Assembly (NCBI GenBank): GCA_964535575.1
Contig: CAZHTC010000001.1
Coordinates: 620,001 to 684,000 of the forward strand
Length of the DNA stretch: 64,000 nt
Reading direction: 5' to 3'
Source of the DNA: JAGPCK01 sp964535575
Lineage (GTDB): Bacteria > Bacteroidota > Bacteroidia > UKL13-3
Of this stretch, positions 8,216 through 20,300 are shown piece by piece; position 1 is the first letter of the stretch; each line of letters begins with the position of its first letter. Below the pieces are notes generated by a model. It was not told the DNA's origin. It did not search any database and worked only from the letters and a program-made list of their open reading frames with translations. The position numbers were made by a program, and so were the translations under genes.

Positions 8216-10189
8216 TTGCTCAAACGATTTCTACTTCTGCTAACAACCACAATTTTTGCCCTGCACGTAGTGGCACAGGTGGAGATTGAATCAGTACGTA
8301 AGGAACTGGCCAAAGCAGAAAGCGATTCGGCAAGGGCAAGATTACTTGGGGTACTGGCCTGGGAACTTAAATTCAGCAGGCAGGAAGAGGCAATACAACT
8401 CGCCAAAGAAGAAATACGGCTGGCAGAAAAAAACGCACTGCTAAATTACCTTGCTGACGGATATCGAACCCTGGGGTTTGTTCTTATTTTACAAACTCAT
8501 TTAAAAGAAGGACTGGCAGCATACAACCAATGCCTTATCTATGCCCGAAAATCCGGTAATAAATTATATGAAGCATCGTGCCTGAGCATGATTGCAGGAA
8601 TGTATCAGGACAAAGGAGACTTTGATCAGTCACTGAATTACTACCTGAAAGGACTTGAGGTTGCTGAACAGACCGACAACCACAGGTTAATTGCCGTTTT
8701 GTGTAATAATACCGCCTCGCTGCTGGCCGATGCCGGTCATAATGCCAGCGAAAGTTTGCCATATTTTGAAAAAGCACTTCAACATGTTACTATTATTCAA
8801 AACTGGTCGTTTGCAGGTATGATTTGCGCCAATATTGCCGTTGAACACCATCGCAACGGAAATATGAGCAAATGCAATGCATATATTGACAGGGCTATTA
8901 ACTATGCCAGTAAAAGCAATGCAACCGACTACGATTATGCAACCATTAAATACGAAACAGGAAATATTTACCTGAAAACAGAAAAATACAAAATAGCCGA
9001 AGAATACCTGCAAACCTCACTGAGGGTGCTTGACAGTTTGCAAATGCCCGATAATGCGCTGAGACCCTTATCAGCCTTATCGCAACTATACCTGAAGCTA
9101 TCCCAAACAAAAAAAGCAAAAACCTATGCAACCCGTTTACTAAATGATGCCCAAAAACAGCAAGCCAAATTGTTTATCGGGGAAGCATATAAAACCCTGG
9201 CCAATATTGCGCGTGCCGAAAAAGACTATCCGAAAGCACTAAATTATTTAGAGCTGGCCAACCAATGGAACGATAGCGTGTTTAATGAATCGCGGGAACG
9301 CGGCATTGCCAATGCACAAGCACAGAGTTTACTGCAGCAACATGAATTGGAAATGAAATTAAATGTGAAGCATGGGCGAAATGAGAATGAGATTCTGAAG
9401 GCTAAAAACAAAAGCTTAAGAAATGAAAAAATACTAGCCATCATTCTTTGCATGGCCTTGTTGCTGATTGGTTTTTTTTTATTTAGGGGTTATACCCACA
9501 AAAACAAACAAAACAAGGAACTCGAAAAACAAAAGCTCATCATCCTGAATCAGTCGGTTGAAAAAGATACATTGATAAGAGAAATACATCACAGAGTAAA
9601 AAATAACCTGCAAATTGTTTCGAGCTTATTGAATCTGCAATCAAACTCGATGGAAGACAAAAATGCCATTGAAGCACTCAGGGAAAGTCATAACCGGGTA
9701 AAAACAATTTCGCTGCTGCATCAAAAATTATATGCTTTCGATGTATTATCGGCTATTCCTTTAAACGAATATATCCTTCAACTGTGGAACCATTTGCGTA
9801 CTGTTTACAAGGCAGATCATGCCGAACTGAAAACAACAATTCAGCCTGAAAATCTACAGTTAGATATGGAAACAGCTATCCCAATAGGGCTTATCCTGAA
9901 TGAGCTTATTACAAATGCCCTGAAATACGCCTTACCCGATAATCAATTAAAAACAATTATTACAATTTCACTTTCACAATTGGATACCGGCTTTTATAAC
10001 CTAACGGTCTCCGACAACGGACAGGGCATGCCCGGAGATTTTAATGCAGAACAGTCAACCAGTCTTGGAATACGAATTCTAAAGGAACTTACCCGCCAGC
10101 TAAGGGGCGCTATTACTTATTCATCACATACCGGAGCTGTGTTTACCATTCATTTTCCAGGAACCGAATTGCGCAAAAATATTTCCTGA
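8216..10189 (+). CDS. Membrane histidine kinase with TPR sensor region (HisKA_2)
   Basis: 657 residues starting at TTG: an in-frame TAA lies only 3 nt upstream, and this start gives a clean signal peptide (LLLLTTTIFALHVVAQ). About residues 22-390 are helical TPR-like repeats in the periplasm, then a coiled stretch, one membrane helix (about 410-428, AIILCMALLLIGFFLF), a HisKA_2 box EIHHRVKNNLQI (H459) and an HATPase_c domain (NELITNALKYA, DNGQGMPG, SLGIRILKEL). This TPR-TM-HisKA_2 architecture is commonly paired with LytTR regulators in Bacteroidota, and the LytTR gene is directly upstream (114-nt gap with a candidate operator). It probably senses a protein or peptide partner through the TPRs. 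Confidence 0.93.
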   Translation: MLKRFLLLLTTTIFALHVVAQVEIESVRKELAKAESDSARARLLGVLAWELKFSRQEEAIQLAKEEIRLAEKNALLNYLADGYRTLGFVLILQTHLKEGLAAYNQCLIYARKSGNKLYEASCLSMIAGMYQDKGDFDQSLNYYLKGLEVAEQTDNHRLIAVLCNNTASLLADAGHNASESLPYFEKALQHVTIIQNWSFAGMICANIAVEHHRNGNMSKCNAYIDRAINYASKSNATDYDYATIKYETGNIYLKTEKYKIAEEYLQTSLRVLDSLQMPDNALRPLSALSQLYLKLSQTKKAKTYATRLLNDAQKQQAKLFIGEAYKTLANIARAEKDYPKALNYLELANQWNDSVFNESRERGIANAQAQSLLQQHELEMKLNVKHGRNENEILKAKNKSLRNEKILAIILCMALLLIGFFLFRGYTHKNKQNKELEKQKLIILNQSVEKDTLIREIHHRVKNNLQIVSSLLNLQSNSMEDKNAIEALRESHNRVKTISLLHQKLYAFDVLSAIPLNEYILQLWNHLRTVYKADHAELKTTIQPENLQLDMETAIPIGLILNELITNALKYALPDNQLKTIITISLSQLDTGFYNLTVSDNGQGMPGDFNAEQSTSLGIRILKELTRQLRGAITYSSHTGAVFTIHFPGTELRKNIS

Positions 10190-10201
10190 CCTTATTCCCC
10201 G

Positions 10202-10235
10202 TGCAGGTTGTACCCATAACCCTGCAGGTTGTACC
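10202..10235 (+). promoter_or_regulatory. Perfect 13-bp direct repeat, 21-bp period: candidate LytTR operator
   Basis: TGCAGGTTGTACC at 10202-10214 is repeated exactly at 10223-10235, a spacing of two helical turns. It sits just after the kinase gene and 118 nt before the start of the exported-protein gene at 10354. A -7-like TCATTTTG (10277-10284) follows 41 nt later, compared with 30 nt in the 8117 site, a difference of one helical turn. Assignment to the neighbouring LytTR regulator is inference. Confidence 0.6.
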
Positions 10236-10259
10236 ATTTATTTTTTTACTGTGAGTGAT

Positions 10260-10271
10260 AATGGTACCATT
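10260..10271 (+). promoter_or_regulatory. 12-bp perfect palindrome AATGGTACCATT
   Basis: A self-complementary 12-mer between the direct repeats and the putative -7 box (10277-10284) of the 10354 gene, so it lies in the spacer of that promoter. It could be an operator for a second regulator. No binding protein is identified. Confidence 0.3.
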
Positions 10272-10353
10272 GATATTCATTTTGAAAAAAATATGGCTTA
10301 AAACCAAACAAGCGTTTCTTTTCAATTTGAAAGGGCATTTTTAACCTAACCAA

Positions 10354-11334
10354 ATGATCTCCAATTCGGGCAACTTTAACTGTAAGGCTCCAAAATCCTT
10401 AAAGGGTGTTTTATACACCTTATTGTTCTTTTGTTTCTTTTCTGCCCAAGCTCAGCAACCTGCCCCTGCGTCAAAACCTGCAATCAGCGAATTAAAAGGC
10501 GCTGAACTTTTTACCACCTTTGAAGGAAATGGAAGAATACAGGTTTTCTTAAAAGTATTCTATTCCTGTTCGGCCCCCGTTCCCGCTAACGAATATGTTT
10601 CTCTTTTTGAAAGTATGGGCGTACGATTATTTGCCGTGCTCCAACTTTCAAAAGATACTGAATTTATGCAGCCAACCAAAACCTCGGTTCCGTGCATGAC
10701 CGAAAAAGAAACCTGTTTGAAACAGGTTGTTTATTCCGTTAAAAAAGACCTTGGCCCCGCTTACATGGATTACGACTTAAGTTGGGGATATTGTTGTTTT
10801 GACCGGGGGGTGGTAAATCTTGACCACACTAATAAACAAGGTTTTGCTCTTCAGATTCACCTTCCAAATCCGGTGATTGCGGAACCCAATATAATGTCGT
10901 CACTGGCTGCTTTGCCTGAATTAAATTTTTGCAATGGAACCAGTACTTCATTTGTACTACCCATTGTTAATCCCGACAGCGATGAAGTTAGTTTGAAACT
11001 CAGTCAGCCTTGGTACTATCAGGCCTCCAATCAGCCCGACTACCGGTTTGAAAAAACACATTTAGCCACGCTAAATCAGGTTAAACAAAATCCGATGTTT
11101 GCCGCTTCTTTCCTTACCAACAATCCACCTTTTGACAAAGTGAAATATGCAAATGGGTTTACTGCCGAAAAAAATTTACCCGAAGGGAATTTTAAGCTGG
11201 ATGCAAAAACCGGAAAAGTTGATATCAAGGCCACTGGCTCCGGAAAATATTTGACAACCATAACTATTCAGGAAAAAAGAAATGCTAAAGTTATCTCGGA
11301 ACATGCCGCTCTTTTTATAATTGAAATACGCTAA
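10354..11334 (+). CDS. Exported protein resembling the N-terminal module of a type B T9SS cargo
   Basis: 326 residues with a signal peptide ending ..FFSAQAQQ (cleavage about 34). The rest follows, motif for motif, the first 310 residues of the large protein at 35715: an early FLKVFYSCSAPVP (there FRIYRDCSPGN), a Cys-Cys block SWGYCCFDRGVVNL (there GWTSCCRNGAITNL), a block with FCNGTSTSFVLPIVNPDSDEVSL (there ICAGQPYCYNM..DTIDFDSL) and an end block LDAKTGKVDIKATGSG (there LDPQSGDLCFTPMGQ). Here it is free-standing, with no PKD or sorting domain. It precedes the giant adhesin by 32 nt and is probably in its operon, under the direct-repeat element at 10202-10235. Exact function unknown. Confidence 0.75.
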   Translation: MISNSGNFNCKAPKSLKGVLYTLLFFCFFSAQAQQPAPASKPAISELKGAELFTTFEGNGRIQVFLKVFYSCSAPVPANEYVSLFESMGVRLFAVLQLSKDTEFMQPTKTSVPCMTEKETCLKQVVYSVKKDLGPAYMDYDLSWGYCCFDRGVVNLDHTNKQGFALQIHLPNPVIAEPNIMSSLAALPELNFCNGTSTSFVLPIVNPDSDEVSLKLSQPWYYQASNQPDYRFEKTHLATLNQVKQNPMFAASFLTNNPPFDKVKYANGFTAEKNLPEGNFKLDAKTGKVDIKATGSGKYLTTITIQEKRNAKVISEHAALFIIEIR

Positions 11335-11366
11335 AAAATAAAAGCAACTCTATACTTAATAATTTT

Positions 11367-14300
11367 ATGATGAAACAACTACTTACATTCAAAAGAGGCC
11401 TCCAAACCGGATTGCTCCTTTTGTTTTTAGTGACCGGACTGAGAAGTTCGGCTGCCTCCTATTACTGGGTAGGCGGAACCGGTGTTTGGACTGACCTTAC
11501 CCACTGGGCAACCAGTTCGGGCGGATCGGTAAACCCTACTATTGTTCCAACACCAATTGATGACGTTATTTTCGATGCCAACTCATTTACCGCGAGTGGC
11601 GGCACGGTAACCATCAATTTTGAGGGATTTTGCAAAGATTTTATTGTTACCAGCGGGGTTACCTCGAGTGTAACGTTTAATTTCAATGCAGGTATTAATG
11701 CAGCCAATGTATTTAATATTAATCCGTCAAAAAGGCTTACCTGGAATCAACTTTCAAAAATTACAGCCGCCAATGGTGCCACTTTCAGGAAGACCAGCTT
11801 TACCATGAACTCAGGATTAATCCAAATTTATGCAGGTAATCTTACACTGAATGATTCGGCCTATTTTGTTAAATCAGGAAACAACGATAATACTAAAATT
11901 GATGCAGGAACACTTGTGTTGGATGGTACATCCAGATTTACTCAAAACAAAGGTTATTTCTACTCCAACCAGGGTGATCTAGTTGTTCCGGCAGGAGCCA
12001 CATTCAATTCAACTGCATATACCCATTATATTAAAAACGGTTCATTTGTGGGGCAACCTTTAGCCACCATCAATATTGATGGCCAGTGGGAAATTACCGA
12101 TGGCGGATTTGACGTAAACAGCCAGGCGTTTTATACAAAAAATGCCACTTACTCCGGTTTATCAAATAACAATGGAGGCTACATGTATTTTTATGCTACC
12201 CATGCCGGAACTTACAATATACGAAGCGGTGGCAAGGATATGCACTATATTCAACTGGGCGGAACCAATTACGGAGCCGAATATAAGTTGCAGGATACAC
12301 TTAAAGTAGTTGCATTGGGTGCAGGAATTTATCCTAACGCAAATAAATTTATATCTAACGGATTCCCTATAACCGCCCCTTATTTCTGGGCCTGGTCGGG
12401 CAATGTGGGAACGGTTGATTTTACCGGTACCGATACTGTTTATATTACCTACCAATTTGGTATGTATCCCAATGCCAGCACTACCTATATTAACGGAGGA
12501 GCCACTATTAAATTTACCGGAGTAAGTGGTTTTTACTTTTATCCAGGAGGAAAAACTTATCAGGATGTTGTATTTGATGCAACTGCCACTTACAATTCAC
12601 AAGTTTACTCTAACTATGGTGGTACATTCAGGGATATTATTATTAACGGAAAAGGACAGCAATACCTCGATTTTTACGCAAACAACACATTTCGAAATTT
12701 CACTTTCAATCACACCAGTACGGGCACCACTTTTTATGCACCCAAAATTAAATTTTATGGGATCAATGCATTCAGAGGAACATTCAAAACCACAAGTGCT
12801 TCTTCGGCCATTCGTCCAAGTATTGAGTTTCTAAGCAACGATTCTTTTGGAGTTATTGATATAGGGAATATAAGCGAACTTGTTTTAGGTTCTGGTTATA
12901 CGCAGAATTACGGAACATTTACCGCAATTAACGGAAGCTGTCAGAAAACAGTTTTAATCCGTAGCTCAAACGGAGGCTCAAAAGCCTATATGCGTCAGAC
13001 CTCAGGAAATGTTTCTGTTGATTGGGCACAAATGCAAGATATTGACGGGGCCGGTGGTGCAACCTTTACTGCTACTAATACTATTAACCTAGGCAATGTT
13101 AGCGGATGGACCATCAGCACGATTCCCGCACAAAATTTTTACTGGATTGGCGGAAACGGAAACTGGAGCGACCCCAATCACTGGTCGCTTACCTCGGGCG
13201 GAACAGCCGGTTGTGCTATTCCAAGTCGTATTGATAATGCCTTCTTCGACTCCCTTTCATTTACGGCTGCCGGGCAATATTGTTCTATTGACGTAACAGC
13301 AGAATGTAAAAACATGAACTGGACCGGAATTAAAACCGGAGCCGGAATAAGCAACAGCCAGCAATTAAATATTTTTGGTTCCTTAAAGCTGGATGCCAAC
13401 ATGAATTTCAGCTATGGAGGCAATATGTATTTTCAAAGTACAACAACCGGAAATACAATTGAAACGCAGGGAAAAACTTTACCATGTAATATTTACTTCC
13501 AGGGTCAAAATCAAACTTCGGGAGAGTGGAAATTGTTAGATAAATTAACCACCACCAACTGGATTTACCTGAACTACGGTACGTTTAAAACCAACGGATA
13601 CAATTTAGACGTCTTAGCTTTTCAGGCTAATACAGGTGGAGGAGCTACTGCCGATTTTACTGGTGGAACCACACTTATTAAGGTTGGCTATTACTGGTAT
13701 ATCTACTATGCCAACCTGAAAATGGGAACTGCCGATCTGTTGCTTCAGGGAAACAACTACCTGCAGTTTAACTCCTATGGCCCGAGTACAGGTGCAGGAA
13801 GATTGCGCTATAATACCGTTACCCTTGACAACCAAAATACCGGTGGATATTATATTTATTACCAGGGAATCAATAATACCATGGCCAATTTAATTGTAAA
13901 CCATAATGGCGATGGCTATTTTTATGATTACAACCAGGGAGGCGACTCCATTGCCAATGCTACTTATACCTTTGGAAGAAACTTCCAGTCGAGCAACGGA
14001 GTTTTCTATATGTACGGTTACGGAAACAGCAGGTATTATGGAAATGTAACGTACAACGGTACCGGATCAAATTTGCCAAGAGCAGAATTTAACCACCCGT
14101 TCACCGCTAAAAAACTTACCATAAACAATTTGAACACGTTCAAGTTTCATTCTTCTTACACCTGCACCATCGATACCATTCTTATCAATGGTACCTGTAT
14201 GTACCGCACCTATGTAGGATCTATGACTCCTGGATCACAGGTAACCATAAACAATGTTAAATGGGCTTATGCCAATTACGCAAACATTGCCGACCTGAAA

Positions 14301-17300
14301 TTGAATGGTGGCGGAACCTATGCCGGAACAAACTCGGTATTGCTGGGTAATGTAACCAACTGGACCATGAGCAGTACTCCCGGTAGTTTCTACTGGATAG
14401 GCGGAACAGGAAGCTGGCACGAAACAGCACATTGGTCAAATACCAGCGGTGGCACTCCAGCCGGATGTTTACCCGGTGCTGGAGATAATGTGTTTTTTGA
14501 TGTAAACTCATTTACTGCTGCCAACCAAACTGTTTCAATTAATGCGAATGCGTATTGCAACAATATGGTATGGAACAATGTAAATAATCCCCGCCTGAGC
14601 GGAGGAAATGAATTGCATGTTTTCGGTTCCATGTTATTGGCACCAAACCTTACCTGGCAACAAACAGGGTACGTTTATTTTGATTCGCGTAAAAACGGAA
14701 ATACCATTAATACCAATGGCGTAAAAATGTATCGGGCACAATTTTATGGCGATGGAGGATACGTGGGAGAATGGACACTTCAAAATAACCTCACTCTCGC
14801 AGATGACTTATTACTTCGCTCAGGCAAGTTTATCTCTGCCGGCTATCAGGTAAAAGCCCGATCTATTACCAATGATTACAACGACTCCAGAATTATTCTC
14901 GACTTTACCGGAACAGATACCATTTATTCGGATAACGAAATCAGGTTCTCATCGGCCGTAACGGTCATGATGAGCGGAACCAATATCAAGTTCACCAATT
15001 CATACAATAATATCAACCGGCTGTACGGGGGAAACAAAACATTTAAAGATGTTATTTTCACCCATACCTACAACAATGGATTAAGCGGACCTACCATTGA
15101 AATACAGGACAACAACAGTTTCCGAAATATTTCATTAACCACCATTGGATGGCCTGCAATTACGTATACCGGTTCAAACAGCTTTAATGATGTTACCTAT
15201 AACTTCAATAATGCCACCACCAATATTCCAACGGTAACTTACCAAAGTGCCAATACATTTAATAACCTTACCGTAACCTCTACCGGAAACGGTGGGCCAT
15301 ACCTCAGCCTGAATCAAAACAACACGTTCAACTCACTGATTGCTGCCGGACTTGGAACCCGTTTATTACTTGGTGCCGGAAAAACACAAACAGTAAACAG
15401 TTTACTTGCTTTAGGAAACGGAAGTTATCCGGTAATTGTTAAATCACTTACTCAAGGGCAACAAGCTACCATTTACAAACCATCAGGAAAAGTTTGTTTA
15501 GACTTTGTACTGATGCAGGATATTAAAGCTGATGGATTACCTAACGGCTCGGGAGGAATTCAAACTCTGTTTTTTGCAGGAGCAAGCAGCGTGAATCTGG
15601 GTAATAACACTAACTGGAATTTCAGTTCATGTAATGCATTTTACTGGGTTGGCGACAACGGTAACTGGAGCGACTACTCACACCACTGGGCTACTTCATC
15701 AGGTGGTACTACCTTCCAGATTTCAGTTCCCGGACCAAATGATGATGTATATTTTGATGCCAATTCATTTACCACTTCAGGACGTACTGTTACAGTTGAT
15801 GTAGCTGTAGCTACTACCCGCGACATGAAATGGGGATCGGCTGTGTTTACTCCTACCTTTACAGGTAGCGGTGAAATTAAAATATATGGTGACCTGGAAT
15901 TAATTTCAGGAATGAACCAAAACTACACCGGTGAGTGGAAATTTATGGCTATTGATGCCAACCACGTAATAAACAGCGGTGGCAAATCAATGACCAACGT
16001 AAGTTTTGTAGGTGGCAACTCGGGAACCGGTGAGTGGAAATTATTAAACCCGCTTACTGTTTTAAACAACCTGAATTTTGATAACGGAACATTGATTAGT
16101 AATAACAAAGACATTACTACCAAAAATTTCAACAGCAGCACTTCAAACACCCGTTCCCTTCAATTGGGAAGTTCAATTGTTACCATACAAAACGGAACAT
16201 GGAATCCATCAACCCTTAGTAATACTGCGCTGGTTGAGGGCACTTCCACCATCGTTATTACAGGTAACGGAGGTTCATCTTCTTTCCTTGGAAATAACTT
16301 AACTTATAATAATGTTACGTTTACCACTACCTCCACCCTTGCAGCAAACTTAACCGGTGCCAATACGTTCAATACCCTGAAAGTGGAAAAAGGGTTGACC
16401 CTTTCTGTTGAACCGGGCGTTCAAACCATGAGCCAGCTGATTGCCAACGGAACCTGCTCGAATCTGATTAATATTAAATCAACCACTCCGGGCACACAGG
16501 CTACTTTTAGTAAATCAAGCGGAACGGCTAACACCACTTTCCTTAACCTAACCGATATGAAAGCTCAGGGTGGCGCTACATTCAATGCCAACTACAGCAA
16601 TGATCTTGGTAACAACACCGGCTGGAACTTTACTGCCCCTCCTTCATTGAATGTGAGCATTTCAACCACTGACGTAAGTTGTACATCAAACAACGATGGT
16701 ACAGCTACCGTAACTTCGGTTACCGGTGGTGTTGCTCCTTACTCTTACCTGTGGTCAACTTCTGAAACTTCGGCAGGTATCAGCAACCTGATTCCGGGTT
16801 CTTATACTGTAAAAGTTACCGACTCGGCCGGATGTTTCTTAACCTCAAATGTGGTTGCGGTTAATTTCCCGTCAACCATTACAGCGGTTCCGTTCTCTGC
16901 TTCGGCACTTGATATTTGTATTGGTACAACCATCAATTTCACGGCAGGAACACCCTCACAAACCGTAACGGGTTACAAATGGAACTTTGGTGATTTCACC
17001 ACTTCTACCGCTCAAAACCCAAGCAAGACTTACAGCACAGGCGGAACCTATCAGGTAAGCCTGCAATACCTTGACTCGGGAGGATGCCCTGCAACCGTTA
17101 CAAAAACAGTTCGTGTATCCAGCATTTCTGCTTCTATAAGCAGCACTAATGTGCAATGCTACGGAGCCAATGACGGTTCCATTACCGTTTCTGCATCAGG
17201 TGGCGTTCCTCCGTTACAATATTCTATCAACAATGGTTCGACTTATGGTAGCTCAGGTAGTTTCACCAACCTAACACCCGGAACTTACCAGGTGAAAGTA

Positions 17301-20300
17301 AAAGATTCGATTAATTGCGTAACCAATACTACCACCATTACCATTACACAACCTTCGGGTGCACTTGCCCAGTCGGCCGCAGTAACCGGAACCAGTTGCC
17401 AGGGTAATACCGATGGCTCAATTGTGTTCAGCGCTACTGGCGGAACTTCTCCTTACAATTACTCCATCAACAACGGAATTCTGTTTGTTACATCAAATAG
17501 TTTCCAGAACCTGAGTGCAGGCACCTATAACTTAATCGTTCGTGATGCAAGAAATTGTGTTACCTCTACCCAAACCTCCAACCTTGGAGTTTACGATACC
17601 ATTAAGCCCATTATAGACTGCCCTGCAAATATTTCCACCAGCCCCGACTCGGGAAGTTGTACTGCTACCGTTTCAATTGGTACTCCATCAACAGGTGATA
17701 ATTGCGGGATAGCTTCAATTACCAATAACTTCAACAATACCTCCAATGCCAGCGGTAGCTACCCTATCGGAACTACCAATGTGGTGTGGACGGTAACAGA
17801 TGTAAACAATAATACAAAAACCTGTACACAAACTGTTTTTGTAAGCGGTTTGCCAATTACGGTTTCAAACACGGGACCTGTGTGTGTAAGAGATACCATT
17901 AAGTTATTTGCCAATGGTGGCGTTTCTTATTCATGGAGCGGGCCAAACGGATTTACTTCAACAAGCCAGAATCCGGTTATTCTAAATGCTACTACCGCTA
18001 TGGCCGGAACCTATACCGTTACCGTTACCAATGCTCAAAACTGCTCTGGTTCGGGTACCACTTCGGTAACTGTAAACTCACTGCCAACTGTTTCAGCAAC
18101 CAACAGCGGCCCTTCGTGCGAAGGAAGTTCGGTGAACGTTTACGCTTCGGGAGGAGTTTCATATATCTGGAGTGGTCCTAACGGGTTCTCTTCAGGATCA
18201 CAAAATGCCACGCGCAGCAATCTGCAATTAACCGATGCTGGCGTTTACTCTGTAAAAGCAACAGGTGCCAACGGATGCCGGGATACAGCCTCAACCGCTG
18301 TTACCGTTAAACCACTTCCTACCGCAACGATCACTGCTGCTTCAGGAACTTTCTGTACAGGAGGTTCACTCACGCTGAATGCTTCAACCGGATCGGGTTA
18401 TACTTATCAATGGTATAGAAACGCAAGCGCAATAAGCGGAGCAACCAATGCAACTTACGCAGCAACAATAGCAGGAAGCTACACCGTGGCTGTTACATTA
18501 AACGGATGTTCTAAAACCTCGGCAGCCTACACAGTTACTGAAAGTGCAAATCCTTCTATAACTATTTCACCCGCTGCACCGGTAACGTGTGCCGGAAGTA
18601 ATATTACCCTGACTGCAAGCAATAATGTATCTACTACACGTACTTATAATATTCCACTTAGCAACCTCATTAATCAGGGCTCATCATGCGCCACCGGTTC
18701 TTATTACAACGGATGTTCTTCTCAATCACCGGGATTCAGCTGGACTGACATTGGTACAGGAACAGTAACCAATGTGCAGGTAACATTTGCCATTGGGGTA
18801 GAATGTGCTTCGGGTACTACTCACACCACTTCGCTTAACTCAATAGCCGGTCCTACTTTTGCACAAACACCGAACTGGTGCCAGTGCGCAGGACAAGCCT
18901 CTACCACGGCTTCTAATGTTACGCTTAACTTTTCAAACCCTTCTTACAATGTGGGTGGGACAAATACATTCTTTATTACTAACGTAAATACCTGTATGGG
19001 CTTTGTTCAAACCACGGCTTTAAATAATTACTTTGCTGTGGTTACAGTAACTTACGGTGGAAGCGGAGCAGGTATAGCTTCATGGTCATGGTCACCGGAT
19101 GGAGATACAACTGCTTCGAAAACAGTAAGCCCAACCGCTACCACCAGTTACACAGTAACCGGAACAACCACCGCAGGCTGTAGTGCTACCGTTTCAAAAA
19201 CTGTTACAGTTAATCAGTTGCCAAGCGCCCCGGGTGCAAACGATGCAGCACGTTGTAGTACTGGTACAGTAACTATTTCTGCTACCCCTGCTTCCGGACA
19301 AACCATTGACTGGTATGCAAATGCTACCGGAGGAACTGCACTGGCTACTTCTTCAAACACTTTCACTACTCCTTCTATCTCGGCAACCACCACCTACTAT
19401 GCCGAGGCAAGAAATACCACTACCGGATGTAAATCTGCTACCCGCACCGCTGTAACCGCTACCGTAAATGCATTGCCTACTGCAAGCATTACTGCCGGAG
19501 GCGCTACCAGTTTCTGCCCGGGCGGATCAGTTAGCCTCACTGCCAATACTTCGTCTTCGTACTTATGGAATACAAATGCTACCTCAGCCTCCATTAACGC
19601 AACTGCTTCGGGCAATTACACCGTTACCGTTACCGATGCTAACGGATGTTCTAAAACATCTGCTCCGGTTACTGTATGGGTAGGAGATACCATTGCACCT
19701 GTTGTTACTTGTAAAGCTGATACCGTACTTTTAGATTCAACCGGTACAGCAAGTATTTCAGCTTCCAATGTAGTGGCTTCTTCAAGCGATAACTGCGGAA
19801 GCCCTAATATTACCCTGAGCACTTCCTCATTTACTTCGAGCAATATTGGAAACAACACGGTTGTTGTTACAGCAACCGATGGTTCGAACAACACTGCCTC
19901 TTGCACTACCAGCGTTTACGTAATTGAACCGGCTCCGGTAGCTATATGTAAAACGGCTACCCTTTATTTAAATGCCAGCGGCCAGGCTACCTTAGCTGCG
20001 AGCGATATTGATAACGGAAGTTACAGCCTTGTTGGTATTTCTTCCCGAACAGTAAGTAAGAGCAGCTTTAGTTGCAGCGATGTAGGAACAAACAGTGTAA
20101 TCCTGACCGTTTACAATTCGTTTGGAAAAAGTGCTAGTTGCACCACTACTGTAACCGTGATTGACAATATTTCGCCTTCAGTTACTACTTCGAACTACAC
20201 CTTAACCTTAGGTTCAAACGGAGCTGGNNNNNNNNNNNNNNNNNNNNNNNNNNNNNNNNNNNNNNNNNNNNNNNNNNNNNNNNNNNNNNNNNNNNNNNNN

